This document shows, piece by piece, positions 27,693 to 36,788 of a stretch of 64,000 bases of DNA; positions within the stretch are counted from its first letter, which is position 1; each line of letters begins with the position of its first letter. The notes under the pieces were generated by a model that saw only the letters and a program-made list of their open reading frames with translations, ran no database searches and was not told where the DNA came from. The stretch is from Bradyrhizobium sp. ISRA430. GTDB taxonomy: Bacteria; Pseudomonadota; Alphaproteobacteria; Rhizobiales; Xanthobacteraceae. Both the position numbers and the translations under genes were made by a program. The stretch is from assembly GCF_029909975.1 (NCBI RefSeq), contig NZ_CP094516.1:8472501-8536500 (forward strand). Reading direction: 5' to 3'.

Positions 27693-28493
27693 ATGACGAC
27701 GCCCGTTGCGCTGACCATCGCCGGCTCCGATTCGAGCGGCGGCGCTGGCATTCAGGCGGACCTGAAGACCTTTGCCGCGCTTGGTGTCTTTGGCGCCTCC
27801 GCCATCACGGCGTTGACGGCGCAGAACACCAAAGGCGTCACCGGCATCCATGCGGTGCCGGCCGATTTCGTCACCGCGCAGATCGACGCGGTGTTCTCCG
27901 ATCTCGACGTCGGCGCGGTGAAGATCGGCATGGTGGCGCAGGCTGCGAGCATCGATGCGATCGCCGCCGCGCTCTCGCGCTGGACGCCCCGGCACGTTGT
28001 GCTTGATCCCGTGATGGTCGCAACCTCCGGCGATCGCCTGCTCGCCACCGAGGCCGTCGAAGCCCTGCGCACCAAGCTGATGCCGCTCGCATCGGTGATC
28101 ACGCCCAACCTGCCGGAGGCAGCCGCTCTCCTGGATGAGCCGGTCGCGGCAAGCAAGACCGACATCGAGGGCCAGGGGCGTCGCCTGCTGGCGCTCGGTT
28201 GCCGTGCGGTGGTGATCAAGGGCGGGCACGGCGAGGGCGCCGAGAGCATCGACTATCTCGTCGATTCGGAAAACACGATCGCGCTCGCCGCACCCCGCGT
28301 TGCCACCAAAAATACTCATGGCACCGGCTGCTCGCTGTCCTCGGCGATTGCGGCCGGTCTTGCCAAAGGCGACGATCTCGCGCAGGCCGTGCGCAATGCC
28401 AAGACCTGGATCAGCGCGGCGATCGCGGCCGCCGACCGCTTCAGCGTCGGCCACGGCCATGGGCCGATCCATCATTTCCACCGGTTCTATTGA
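27693..28493 (+). CDS. thiD: Hydroxymethylpyrimidine/phosphomethylpyrimidine kinase
   Basis: The 266-residue ribokinase-fold enzyme phosphorylates HMP and HMP-phosphate to HMP-pyrophosphate for thiamine synthesis. It shows TIAGSDSSGGAGIQADLKTF at residues 8-27, VLDPVMVATSGDRLL, VIKGGHGEG, and the catalytic anion hole NTHGTGCSLSSAIAA. The frame is open far upstream through unrelated sequence; the ATG at 27693 fits the family start. No thiamine pyrophosphate riboswitch was found in the leader. A hairpin of ATCCCGGC and GCCGGGAT begins at its stop codon (28493-28518) and may end the transcript. Confidence 0.94.
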   Translation: MTTPVALTIAGSDSSGGAGIQADLKTFAALGVFGASAITALTAQNTKGVTGIHAVPADFVTAQIDAVFSDLDVGAVKIGMVAQAASIDAIAAALSRWTPRHVVLDPVMVATSGDRLLATEAVEALRTKLMPLASVITPNLPEAAALLDEPVAASKTDIEGQGRRLLALGCRAVVIKGGHGEGAESIDYLVDSENTIALAAPRVATKNTHGTGCSLSSAIAAGLAKGDDLAQAVRNAKTWISAAIAAADRFSVGHGHGPIHHFHRFY

Positions 28494-28682
28494 TCCCGGC
28501 TGCGATTGCGGCCGGGATACGCGCTGCGGTCCGCCTTCGTAAGCCAATAAACCTATGGGTTCCCGGGATTTTGCGGAGACCTGTGCGGCACCATGTCGCC
28601 TGATTGTCGCATGCGGCTGGTATCCGGCTGACAGGGCGAGGCGAAGTTTGATTCGTATCTGAGGGTGCCTCACGGGTTCAAT

Positions 28683-28700
28683 CGGTCATCCCCCTGTCAC
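28683..28700 (+). promoter_or_regulatory. Pho box (PhoB binding site)
   Basis: CGGTCATCCCCCTGTCAC contains two seven-base repeats spaced exactly 11 bp apart, against the PhoB consensus CTGTCAT-N4-CTGTCA(C/T). Thirteen of the fourteen repeat positions match. It lies 23 bp upstream of the metallophosphoesterase ATG, in the position expected for a phosphate-starvation promoter. Confidence 0.7.
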
Positions 28701-28723
28701 GGGACATTGTTACAGGCTGGCGC

Positions 28724-29536
28724 ATGGGAAGTTACGATGTGAGTGACGAAAGCCCGGAGCGGCGCTTTCGCACGTTGTTCATCTCCGACGTCCATCTCGG
28801 AGCCCGCGGCTCGCAAGCCGACCTTCTGCTGGATTTCCTGCGCTACCATGATGCCGATACCATCTACCTCGTCGGCGACATCGTCGACGGCTGGGCGCTG
28901 AAGTCGAGCTGGCACTGGCCGCAATCGCATAACGACCTCGTCCAGAAACTGCTGCGCAAGGCGCGCAAGGGTGCCAAGGTCATCTACATCCCAGGCAATC
29001 ACGACGAGTTCCTGCGGAAGTATTACGGCACGCATTTCGGCGGCATCGACGTCGTCGAAAACACCGTCCACACCGGCCCCGACGGCAAGCGCTATCTCGT
29101 CATTCACGGCGACATCTTCGACCTCGTGGTGCAGAACGCGCGCTGGCTCGCCCATCTCGGCGACAAGGCCTACGACTTCGCGATCCAGATGAATCGCTTC
29201 GTCAACTTCTTCCGCCGCATGCTTGGCGTGCCCTACTGGTCGCTGTCGCAATGGGCGAAGCAGAAGGTCAAGAAGGCCGTCAATTACATCGGCGCGTTCG
29301 AGCAGGCGCTCGCGGCCGAAGCGCGACGGCACGAGGCCGACGGCGTGATCTGCGGTCACATCCACTATGCCGTGATCCGCGACGAGGCCGGCATCCGCTA
29401 CATGAACTGCGGTGACTGGGTCGAGAGCTGCACGGCGCTCGTCGAACATGACGACGGCCATTTCGAGATTATCACCTGGGCGGATCAGTTGCACAAGCCG
29501 GCGCAGGTCCCCCAAGTCGCCGCAAGAGCTGCCTGA
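28724..29536 (+). CDS. plcP: Metallophosphoesterase, probable PlcP-type phospholipase C
   Basis: The 270-residue calcineurin-like phosphoesterase has metal ligands in SDVHLG (D22, H24), GDIVDGW (D52), GNHDE (N92, H93), a later HGD, and CGHIH. It belongs to the group usually annotated UDP-2,3-diacylglucosamine diphosphatase (LpxH-like). Two things favour PlcP, which removes phospholipid head groups to leave diacylglycerol during phosphate starvation: the next gene is an Agt-like glycosyltransferase coupled by a TGATG overlap, and a Pho box precedes it. LpxH remains the alternative. A GTG at 28739, preceded by GGGAAG, could be the true start, because the Pho-box promoter would leave almost no leader before 28724. 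Confidence 0.8.
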   Translation: MGSYDVSDESPERRFRTLFISDVHLGARGSQADLLLDFLRYHDADTIYLVGDIVDGWALKSSWHWPQSHNDLVQKLLRKARKGAKVIYIPGNHDEFLRKYYGTHFGGIDVVENTVHTGPDGKRYLVIHGDIFDLVVQNARWLAHLGDKAYDFAIQMNRFVNFFRRMLGVPYWSLSQWAKQKVKKAVNYIGAFEQALAAEARRHEADGVICGHIHYAVIRDEAGIRYMNCGDWVESCTALVEHDDGHFEIITWADQLHKPAQVPQVAARAA

Positions 29537-30579
29537 TGCGCATCCTGGTCGCGACCGACGCTTGGCACCCGCAAGTCAACGGTGTCGTTCGGACGCTGAC
29601 CAAGCTGGCCGATGCGGCCAAAGCGCTCGGCGTCGAGTTCGCGTTCCTCACACCGCAATCGTTCCGCACCTTTGCCATGCCGAGCTATCGCGACGTGCGG
29701 CTCGCCGTGCCGCGCCCGGCCAGAATCGCGAGGCTGATCGAGGAGGCTCGGCCCGACAGCATCCATATCGCGACGGAAGGGCCGATCGGCCTGATGGTCC
29801 GCCGCTATTGCCGCCAGCGCAAGCTGCCGTTCACGACCAGCTTCCACACCCGCTTTCCCGAATATGTGCGCGCCAGGGTGCCGGTTCCGGGCTCCCTGAT
29901 CTGGCGGGCGCTGCGCCGCTTTCATGGCGCGAGCAGCGCCGTGATGGCGGCGACGCCGGCGCTGGCCCGTGAGCTCGGCGAGCGCGGCTTCGACAATGTC
30001 GTGCTGTGGCCGCGCGGCGTGGACACCGGGTTGTTCCACCCGCGCGCGATCGATCTCTGCCTGCCGGCGCCGGTGTTCCTCTCGGTCGGCCGCGTGGCGG
30101 TGGAGAAGAATCTCGAGGCCTTCCTCGCGCTCGACCTGCCTGGCACCAAGGTGATCGTCGGCGACGGCCCGGCGCGCGCGTCGCTCGAAGAGGCCTATCC
30201 GGAGGCGATTTTTCTGGGCGAGAAGCACGGCGAGGCGCTGGCGGAAATCTATGCTGCGGCCGACGTCTTCGTGTTTCCCAGCAAGACCGACACGTTCGGC
30301 CTGGTCCTTTTGGAAGCGCTGGCGAGCGGGCTGCCGGTCGCGGCCTTCCCGGTGAAAGGGCCTCACGACGTGATCGGCGATGCGCCGGTCGGCGCGCTGG
30401 ATCACGACCTGCGCGGCGCGTGCCTTTCGGCGCTCGACATTTCCCGGCAGGCCTGCGTCGAATTCGCCGCCAACCACACCTGGGAGGCCTCGGCGCGGTC
30501 CTTCGTCGACAACATCCGGGCGGTCGGCGCGGTGTTGCCGGGCAGGGGCGAGGCGGAGCCGGCGCGCTTCGTCGCCTGA
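29536..30579 (+). CDS. Family 4 glycosyltransferase, probable diacylglycerol glycosyltransferase (Agt-like)
   Basis: The 347-residue GT-B enzyme begins RILVATDAWHPQVNGVVRTL, has TSFHTRFPEYV and VLWPRGVDTGLFHP. It ends its catalytic part with FPSKTDTFGLVLLEALASG, which contains the donor-binding acidic residue. It resembles phosphatidylinositol mannosyltransferase and the alphaproteobacterial Agt/Pgt enzymes that glycosylate diacylglycerol. The start overlaps the plcP stop (TGATG), so the two are translationally coupled. In this context it would convert diacylglycerol released by PlcP into glycolipid replacing phospholipid. Sugar donor (UDP-glucose, -galactose or -glucuronate) is not readable from sequence. 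Confidence 0.8.
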   Translation: MRILVATDAWHPQVNGVVRTLTKLADAAKALGVEFAFLTPQSFRTFAMPSYRDVRLAVPRPARIARLIEEARPDSIHIATEGPIGLMVRRYCRQRKLPFTTSFHTRFPEYVRARVPVPGSLIWRALRRFHGASSAVMAATPALARELGERGFDNVVLWPRGVDTGLFHPRAIDLCLPAPVFLSVGRVAVEKNLEAFLALDLPGTKVIVGDGPARASLEEAYPEAIFLGEKHGEALAEIYAAADVFVFPSKTDTFGLVLLEALASGLPVAAFPVKGPHDVIGDAPVGALDHDLRGACLSALDISRQACVEFAANHTWEASARSFVDNIRAVGAVLPGRGEAEPARFVA

Positions 30580-30643
30580 CGGCCGAAACTCCTCACGCCG
30601 GGGTGTCTTGCCCGCGCCTCGCCAGCCGCGATACAAATCCCCC

Positions 30644-31627
30644 ATGACGGAACAGCCCCTCCCGGTCGGCCCCGCCGACATCGACGCCGCAGCGCGCGTG
30701 ATCGCGCCCTTCGCCATCCGCACCCCGCTGTTGTCCTTTCCCGTGCTCAATGAGCGCGTCGGCGCAAAGGTCTTTCTGAAGCCGGAGATGCTCCAGCGCA
30801 CCGGCTCCTTCAAGTTCCGCGGCGCCTTCAACAAGGTTTTTTCGATCCCGCAGGACAAACGCTCCGGCGGCGTCGTCGCTTTCTCGTCCGGCAACCACGC
30901 CCAGGGCGTGGCGGCCGCCGCAAAGATCCTCGATATGCAGGCGACCATCGTGATGCCGTCGGATGCGCCGCTGTCCAAGCGTGAGCGCACCAAGTCTTAT
31001 GGCGCCGAGGTGGTGCTGTACGATCGCGACCGCGACGATCGCGAGGCGATCTCGCGCGGCATCGCCGAGAAGCGCGGCGCGACGCTGGTCAAGCCCTATG
31101 ACGATCCCTTTGTGATCGCGGGACAGGGCACCGCCGGCCGCGAGATCGCCGAGGACATGGCGAGCCTCGGCATCGCGCCCGACATCGTTGTCGCGCCGGC
31201 CTCCGGCGGCGGCCTGATCGCGGGCGTCGCGACCGCGGTGAAGGCGCGTTACCCGCAGGCCCAGGTCGTCGTGGCCGAGCCCGAGGCGTTCGACGATCAC
31301 ACCCGATCGCTCGCCGTCGGCCATCGCGAGCCGCATCCGCCTGCGGCCCGCACCATCTGCGACGCGTTGATGGCCTTGATGCCGGGTGAGATGACGTTTG
31401 CGATCAACAGCAAGCTGCTGGCGCGCGGCGTCACTGCGTCGGATGCCGAAGTCGGCGCGGCCGTGGCCTTCGCCTATCGCGAGCTGAAACTCGTGGTCGA
31501 GCCGGGCGGCGCCGTCGGCCTCGCCGCACTGCTCGCCGGGCGCCTCGATGTCGCCGGCAAGAACGTCGTGATCGTGCTCTCGGGCGGCAATGTCGACGCC
31601 GACCTGTTCGCCGAGCTGGTTGCCTGA
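30644..31627 (+). CDS. Threonine/serine dehydratase-like PLP enzyme
   Basis: The 327-residue fold type II PLP protein matches the catalytic domain of threonine ammonia-lyase. It has the cofactor lysine K57 in TGSFKFRGA, SSGNHAQGVAAAA, the phosphate-binding loop SGGGLIAG, and VVEPGGAVGLAALL. It lacks a C-terminal ACT regulatory domain, so it resembles catabolic (TdcB-type) dehydratases or serine racemase more than biosynthetic IlvA. The frame is open upstream into the glycosyltransferase gene; the ATG at 30644 gives the family length. The stop is followed by a strong terminator. Confidence 0.87.
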   Translation: MTEQPLPVGPADIDAAARVIAPFAIRTPLLSFPVLNERVGAKVFLKPEMLQRTGSFKFRGAFNKVFSIPQDKRSGGVVAFSSGNHAQGVAAAAKILDMQATIVMPSDAPLSKRERTKSYGAEVVLYDRDRDDREAISRGIAEKRGATLVKPYDDPFVIAGQGTAGREIAEDMASLGIAPDIVVAPASGGGLIAGVATAVKARYPQAQVVVAEPEAFDDHTRSLAVGHREPHPPAARTICDALMALMPGEMTFAINSKLLARGVTASDAEVGAAVAFAYRELKLVVEPGGAVGLAALLAGRLDVAGKNVVIVLSGGNVDADLFAELVA

Positions 31628-31641
31628 TCTTTCGATATGAA

Positions 31642-31671
31642 GAGGGGCAGAGCGTTGTCGCTCTGCCCCTT
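31642..31671. terminator. Intrinsic terminator between convergent genes
   Basis: AGGGGCAGAGC and GCTCTGCCCCT form an eleven-base-pair stem around GTTGTC. It follows the plus-strand dehydratase stop and precedes the stop of the minus-strand Na/Pi cotransporter, so it could serve both. Confidence 0.75.
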
Positions 31672-31710
31672 GTCGTGTGCCGGATGCTTCCTGACCCCCG
31701 CGGACGTGAT

Positions 31711-33387
31711 TTAGCCCCGACCGACAAGATGAACCGCAGAGCGCCAGGCGTGCTGCGACAGGGCTTCGAGGGTTCGAACCGTTTCGACGCGAAGCAGGGC
31801 AACGTCGGCGGTGAGGGTGCCATCGGACACCGCGCCGAGCGTCGCGCTGCGATGCCTGCGCAGCACCTCGTCGAGTTCCGTCGTACAACGCTCGAGCTCG
31901 GCGATGGCCTCGTCAGGCGGGTTCGCGCGCGGGCCGGCCATGGCGTCGGCATGTGACGCTGGCGGCGATCCAGCGACGCGAGGCGGCGCCGCGACACCGC
32001 GCGCAATCGCGACAGCGCTTCGCATCACTTCTGCGCATACCTCTGCAGCGCGGATGTCCTCCGGTCCGTTTGCAATCGCACCGAAATTGGTTTCTCCATT
32101 CGCCAGGTCCGTCAGTCGGGACGCGCGGTCGAGTGCGTGGAGCGTGCTGGTGAGAGACCGTTGTTCGTCGTCGATGTCAGGGGGGCCGGTGACGTCCGAC
32201 AGGAAGACTTGTGCCTGACGCAGCGCGTCGGCCGCCTCTTGGACGGATACGGCGGTCTTTCCCAGGCGTATGGGGCCAGCGCGGCCGGCCAGTCGCGCCT
32301 CGACCGAACCGCACACCGTCACGAGCACGCGCGCGATGGTTTGTCGCACCGCCTGCACCGCCACGATCGGGGTCGCGAGCGCGGACGGGTCGAGACATCG
32401 TGTCAGCGGCGAGCCGCGCTCGGGCAGGATCCACTCGACGAGGCCTGTGAACCAGTTGATCAGCGGCAGCAGCACCGCCACGCCGACGACATTGAACGCA
32501 GTGTGGTATCCGGCGAGCAGCATGACGCCGTCGGTCGTGTCAGAGGCGCGCAGAAGCAGAGGCGTGACGACGGGAAAAGCAACCAGCGCGATGAGCGCGG
32601 CGATCAGCTTGAAAAGCACATAGGCAATGGCGAGCCGCTTGGCCGTGGTGCTCGCGCCGATCGCGGCGAGCGCAGAGCTCGTCGCCGTGCCGATATTTTG
32701 GCCGATGATCAACGCGCAGGATTGGTCCAGTCCGACCGCGCCGGCGTAATAGCCGGACAAGGTCACCGCGATCGCGGCTGTCGACGATTGCATCAGCGCG
32801 GTCATGACCAGTCCGGTCACGACCAGCGCCAGCACGCCGAACAAGCCTAACCACCATGGGGTCCCGGGGCCACCGAGAACGGCAGGCAGGTCCGCCGGGT
32901 GCAATCGTTCCGCGAGCCCACCCATGCCCTGCTGCAGGGTCGTCAGGCCGAACAGCACGAGTCCGAAGCCTGCGAGCGCGGCGCCCACCCCGGAGATCCG
33001 TCCCTTGCCCAGAAGTTTGGTCAGCGCACCGACGAAAATCATCGGCAGCGCCGCGGCCGTGAGCGAGACGCGGACGCCAATTAGCGCCACCAGCCAGCCC
33101 GTGCCCGTGGTGCCGATGTTCGCGCCGAAGACGAGGCCCAAGCCTTGCTGGAACGTCAGCAGGCCGGCGCTGACCAGACCGATCGTCGTCATGGTCGTTG
33201 CGCTCGAAGACTGCACCAGCAGCGTGACGACGGCGCCCCAAAGCGAGCCAAGCAGCGGCGTTGACGCCGCTTTGCTGAGCACCGCGCGCAGGGCGGAGCC
33301 GGCCAGCGCTTTCAGGCCCTCCGTCATCACGGTCATGCCAAGCAGGAAAAGACCTACGCCGCCGAGTGTCGCGACTGCCGTAGACAT
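31711..33387 (-). CDS. Na/Pi cotransporter family protein (NptA/YjbB-like) with PhoU-like tail
   Basis: The 558-residue protein has about eight to nine membrane helices in residues 1-310. It shows the duplicated QSSS signature of sodium-phosphate cotransporters: LVQSSSATTMTTIGL and LMQSSTAAIAV. The last 180 residues are a soluble, helical PhoU-like region. Members of this group (YjbB) can export phosphate. The ATG at 33387 follows AGGAG at a good distance; the frame opens 21 codons earlier without homology. I found no Pho box in front of it. Its nearness to the Pho-box operon is suggestive only. Confidence 0.88.
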   Translation of the reverse strand: MSTAVATLGGVGLFLLGMTVMTEGLKALAGSALRAVLSKAASTPLLGSLWGAVVTLLVQSSSATTMTTIGLVSAGLLTFQQGLGLVFGANIGTTGTGWLVALIGVRVSLTAAALPMIFVGALTKLLGKGRISGVGAALAGFGLVLFGLTTLQQGMGGLAERLHPADLPAVLGGPGTPWWLGLFGVLALVVTGLVMTALMQSSTAAIAVTLSGYYAGAVGLDQSCALIIGQNIGTATSSALAAIGASTTAKRLAIAYVLFKLIAALIALVAFPVVTPLLLRASDTTDGVMLLAGYHTAFNVVGVAVLLPLINWFTGLVEWILPERGSPLTRCLDPSALATPIVAVQAVRQTIARVLVTVCGSVEARLAGRAGPIRLGKTAVSVQEAADALRQAQVFLSDVTGPPDIDDEQRSLTSTLHALDRASRLTDLANGETNFGAIANGPEDIRAAEVCAEVMRSAVAIARGVAAPPRVAGSPPASHADAMAGPRANPPDEAIAELERCTTELDEVLRRHRSATLGAVSDGTLTADVALLRVETVRTLEALSQHAWRSAVHLVGRG

Positions 33388-34499
33388 GCGCACTCCTGAG
33401 CTGGCTGACGACCGGGGGAGCGCCCACACTGTAGCGCAGTTGCAGCGCAAGCACAGCCGCCAAACTGGCGCGCATAAGGTCGCAACGCGATCTCATCGTT
33501 TCTGTCTTCCCATACCTCCCACAACGTAGTTTGACCCACCTGCGCGGGCCTGAAAAACGTCACCTATGTCGAGCGACCGAACGCAAGCTTCCCGTTTGCC
33601 CCCACGGGCAAAACATCTGCGCCGCTTCCGAGGCCTGTCAAGTCGGTCCGACGCAAATATTCCGTGTTACCGAAATTCGGATTTGTCGTATGTCTCGCCC
33701 ATCCCGGTCCACCGAGAGGGGCGATCGTACGTCGTCGCGATTTCGCGGACCGGGTTGCGGTGGACGCGGCAGCGTCGGCACGAGGGGCGCGGGCAGGGCG
33801 GATAGTCCCTGTGAAGCCCGAGGGCAGCGTGCAGACGAGCGGCGCTGTAAGGTTCGTCTCGCCAACATTTTGATGGCTAATGTGCATGACGCCATCGAAC
33901 CCCGTGGCGATCAGCGAACGCGCGTACGGCAAATCCGTGTGGTCCTTTCTGCAAGCAGCTTTTCGAGGGCTGTGGAAATCGGCCTAAGCCCCTGAAGGTA
34001 CTTCTCAGTCGTGGCTGGAAAACGGAGAGCCCGCCCGAAACCTGCCGGGCCCTATTAGGCCCTATGTCACAGATGCGCGGGCGCGGCCCGATCTGGTGAC
34101 GTTTCGCCGCTCTCTGCGACGTCGCTGTAACGGCCTCTCCGCGACCTTGCCGCGCTGCCGTCCGGGTGTGCTGGTAGCCCTGCCGCTCCCGGCGCCCGTA
34201 CGGCCGTCCTGCGGCCCCGCGCCGGTCGCCTCTTCTCGCCCGCGATAGTGACGCCTGCGACGTTGGCGCGGGACCGCGCTGCCCTGCCGCTATGTCCGCT
34301 TAGCGAAGGCTGACATAATGAAGGTCAGGTCGAATGTCGCAGAAGGGCCCACTTGCAGACGTGCGGTCGTCGGACACACCGGCCTTCCCGGCGGTAGCCA
34401 CGCCACGTCGATCAATTCGATCACCCGGAAACTCTTGCCGCTCTCCGACGACGTCGACTTCATCCGCGGCCACGCGCCGGTTCGAGGTCGCAGTTTCGT
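33388..34499. other. Gene-poor region, about 1.1 kb
   Basis: No open frame here has a convincing ribosome site, start or protein-like composition. Overlapping frames on both strands (for example 33531-33995 plus and 33564-33932 minus) are open mainly because of high GC. The stretch 34060-34310 is arginine- and proline-codon-rich in every frame. It may hold decayed genes or regulatory DNA of the flanking genes. I can name nothing in it. Confidence 0.5.
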
Positions 34500-35591
34500 T
34501 CAGCCCTTCGGGCGCGTGCGGATCATGAAGGTTTCATATGAGTACTCCGCGACCTGCCACCAGAGATTTTCGTCGTTTCGAAAGTCCATTTGTGAATCGT
34601 AGATCTTCTTGAAATCAGGGTTGGACGCGGAGGTTTCCGCATTGACCTCGTTGGAAGCCTTTAAGCACGCTTCCATCACCGCCTGGCTGAACGGACGCAG
34701 CAGTGTCCCGTTGGCGACGAGGCGCTTGAGGGCTGGCGGATTGCGTGCATCGTAGCGCGCCTGAACGTCCATATTGGCATAGCCGCAGGCGACAGCGAGG
34801 AGCGCCTTGTAAGCCTTCGGCAGAGCGTTCCACTTGTCCAAATTGATGAAGAAATGCAGGGCCGTGCCACCTTCCCACCAACCGGGATAATAGTAATACT
34901 TGGCGACCTTGTAGAAGCCGAGCTTCTCATCGTCGTAGGGGCCGACCCATTCGGTCGCGTCGATCGTGCCTTTCTCCAAGGCCGGATAGATGTCGCCACC
35001 CGCGATCTGCTGCGGGACCGTACCGAGCTTGGACAGCGTCTTGCCTGCCCAACCGCCGATCCGCATTTTAAGTCCGTTGAGATCTTCGACGCTGTTGATC
35101 TCCTTGCGAAACCAACCGCCCATCTGAGTCCCGGTATTGCCGCCCGCAATGCCGTATATACCGTACTTCTTGCCGAACTCGTTCAGCATGTCCTGACCGC
35201 CGTGATCCTGAAACCATGCATTCTGCTGGCGCGAGTTCAGACCGAACGGAACGGAGCAATAAAGTGCGAAGGTCGGATCCTTGCCGATGAAGTAATAGGC
35301 GGCTGTGTGACACATCTCGACAGTTGCATTGCTCACTGCATCGACCGCCTGCAATGCAGGAACGATCTCGCCGCCTGCGAAGGGCTGAATCTGAAATTTG
35401 TTGTCGCTGGCTTCCGCAACATATTTCGAGATCGTCTCTGATGCGCTGAATGGCACATCCAGCGACTTCGGCCAACTTGTGGTGCAGCGCCACTTCATTT
35501 CAGGCATCGACTGCGCGATGGCTGGCGCAGCAACAGCGGCCGACGCGGCGAGGCCAGCGCCTGCCGTTTTGAGAAAATGACGACGTTTCAT
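34500..35591 (-). CDS. TRAP transporter substrate-binding protein (DctP family)
   Basis: The 363-residue periplasmic binding protein has a twin-arginine signal (MKRRHFLKTAGAGLAAS, cleavage near AIA-QS). This suggests export in folded form. The family pattern runs MKWRCTTSWPKSLDVPF, then GGEIVPALQAVDAV, IGGWAGKTL with the ligand-binding arginine, and GTIDATEWVGPYDDEKLG. The subgroup resembles those for keto acids, mannitol or chloroaromatics (TakP/FcbT1). The ATG at 35591 follows GGAGGGGAAA. No DctQ or DctM membrane genes are nearby, so it is an orphan. Its codon use is less GC-rich than neighbours, compatible with acquisition. Confidence 0.9.
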   Translation of the reverse strand: MKRRHFLKTAGAGLAASAAVAAPAIAQSMPEMKWRCTTSWPKSLDVPFSASETISKYVAEASDNKFQIQPFAGGEIVPALQAVDAVSNATVEMCHTAAYYFIGKDPTFALYCSVPFGLNSRQQNAWFQDHGGQDMLNEFGKKYGIYGIAGGNTGTQMGGWFRKEINSVEDLNGLKMRIGGWAGKTLSKLGTVPQQIAGGDIYPALEKGTIDATEWVGPYDDEKLGFYKVAKYYYYPGWWEGGTALHFFINLDKWNALPKAYKALLAVACGYANMDVQARYDARNPPALKRLVANGTLLRPFSQAVMEACLKASNEVNAETSASNPDFKKIYDSQMDFRNDENLWWQVAEYSYETFMIRTRPKG

Positions 35592-36069
35592 GGCGTTTCC
35601 CCTCCGGATTCTTGCGCACTGAACAAAGCGCCCGCCCGCGGCCATTTCGGCAGCGGTGCTCCTCCGGGGATCAAGTCTTCATGCTAGCGGGCATTCCTTG
35701 GATGAACCCGGAAAGCCACCAATTATAACAGGCATTGGGATGCGCAGGAGATGTGAAAGCCACCATCGGCGAGTCAAAAAGATCTCGATCAGTCCGCTCC
35801 CGGCGTGGCGCCGCCTGTCGCCGCCGCGCTCGATGGTGATGACGCGATGCGGCGCCAGCGATGGACCGTGGAGGGATGGCTGCTCCCTCCGCACGGTCGT
35901 CCGGGTCCTCTGGGGCGCGTGGAAACCGCGGGGTGCGCGACCGCGACCTTTGAAGATATTTGCCATCCATCAATCGCGCTTAAATTTTTGTGCGGATCGG
36001 TACACAAAGGCGTGCGCGATGTGACGCAATGAGGTCGTCCGGCATCGTCGAAGTCCGCTTCCCGTGGCC
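35592..36069. other. Intergenic region, no supported gene
   Basis: About 480 bases hold several short overlapping frames, including one of 95 codons on the minus strand starting at 35966. None shows a recognised domain or a convincing start context. The region precedes the TRAP binding protein gene and may carry its promoter. Confidence 0.45.
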
Positions 36070-36276
36070 TCACTTGCCAAACACCGGCTGGCCTGGTGCG
36101 CGGTCCAGTGGCGCGTGTGGCTTAGCGAGGCCTGTCGTACCGGGCGGGGTCTCGTTGCTAGCGGTCCTAGTGTCGACCCGCTCAAACGTCGTGACGAGTG
36201 CCGCGATTGTTGCGATTGTCACAGCAAGCGCGAAAAGTACGATAGCGGTACGGTGGCTGTTCTGCTCGTTACTCAT
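36070..36276 (-). CDS. Small single-pass membrane protein, hypothetical
   Basis: The 68-residue product has one membrane helix (about residues 11-31, TAIVLFALAVTIATIAALV) after a short polar N-terminus, then a proline-rich tail ending PGQPVFGK. The ATG at 36276 begins MSNEQNSHRT; an in-frame TTG lies four codons upstream. The ribosome site is weak. Its membrane helix and polar flanks look like a real protein, but no family was recognised. Confidence 0.5.
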   Translation of the reverse strand: MSNEQNSHRTAIVLFALAVTIATIAALVTTFERVDTRTASNETPPGTTGLAKPHAPLDRAPGQPVFGK

Positions 36277-36314
36277 GAGGGCACTCAACAGGTGATATCG
36301 GGCTAACGAGCACG

Positions 36315-36345
36315 AAAGAGGCCGCCAACTGAGGCGGCCTCTGGC
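36315..36345 (-). terminator. Intrinsic terminator of small secreted-protein gene
   Basis: GAGGCCGCC (36318-36326) pairs with GGCGGCCTC (36333-36341). On the minus strand it is followed by TTTCG, just past the stop at 36349. Confidence 0.65.
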
Positions 36346-36348
36346 TTG

Positions 36349-36558
36349 TTACGAGCAAGCTGCCCCAGACATCTTTTGACGCGATGTGCAGGTAGTCATC
36401 ATCGGCCTTTTCTTCGCGGCCATACCTTTGCCGGATTGCTGCATCGTGGCAGGGGTCTTTGTCGCCCCGCTAGAAGGTTGCGCCGATTGCGCCATTACCT
36501 CTGACGAAAGTGAGATACCCAGAGCAGCAATAGCAATGACGGCAAGTAAGTTCCTCAT
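36349..36558 (-). CDS. Small secreted protein, hypothetical
   Basis: The 69-residue product has a clear signal peptide (MRNLLAVIAIAALGISLSS, cleavage near VMA-QS). A Ser/Thr/Lys-rich mature part of about 45 residues carries two cysteines near the end (TTCTSRQKMSGAACS), which could form one disulfide. The ATG at 36558 has GGGGAG nine bases upstream, a strong site. The gene has its own terminator. Family and function are not recognised. Confidence 0.7.
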   Translation of the reverse strand: MRNLLAVIAIAALGISLSSEVMAQSAQPSSGATKTPATMQQSGKGMAAKKRPMMTTCTSRQKMSGAACS

Positions 36559-36788
36559 TGTATACTCCCCACGTTTGCGATGAGCGCATACAACCACAGG
36601 TCATGTCAGCCCGCACTATGGCGGGGGTGGTAATCCAAAAGTAGCAACACCACGACCGCCTATGACGCGGGCGTCCGGGTTGAAATCAGCTCAGAGCGGA
36701 CCGGACGTTCACGGCCTGCCCCGCTGCTTGATGGCCCAGAGGCGATGGGCTTCCTCGATGTACGGATCGGGGGCGGTCGGCTCCGGTA

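Noticed and set aside
28701..28714. A third Pho repeat after the Pho box
   Set aside because: CATTGTT at the 11-bp position matches the consensus in only three of seven bases, so only two repeats are claimed.
33531..33995. 154-codon plus-strand frame and overlapping 122-codon minus-strand frame as genes
   Set aside because: Neither has a ribosome site or recognisable domain, and they overlap each other almost wholly; composition alone explains them.
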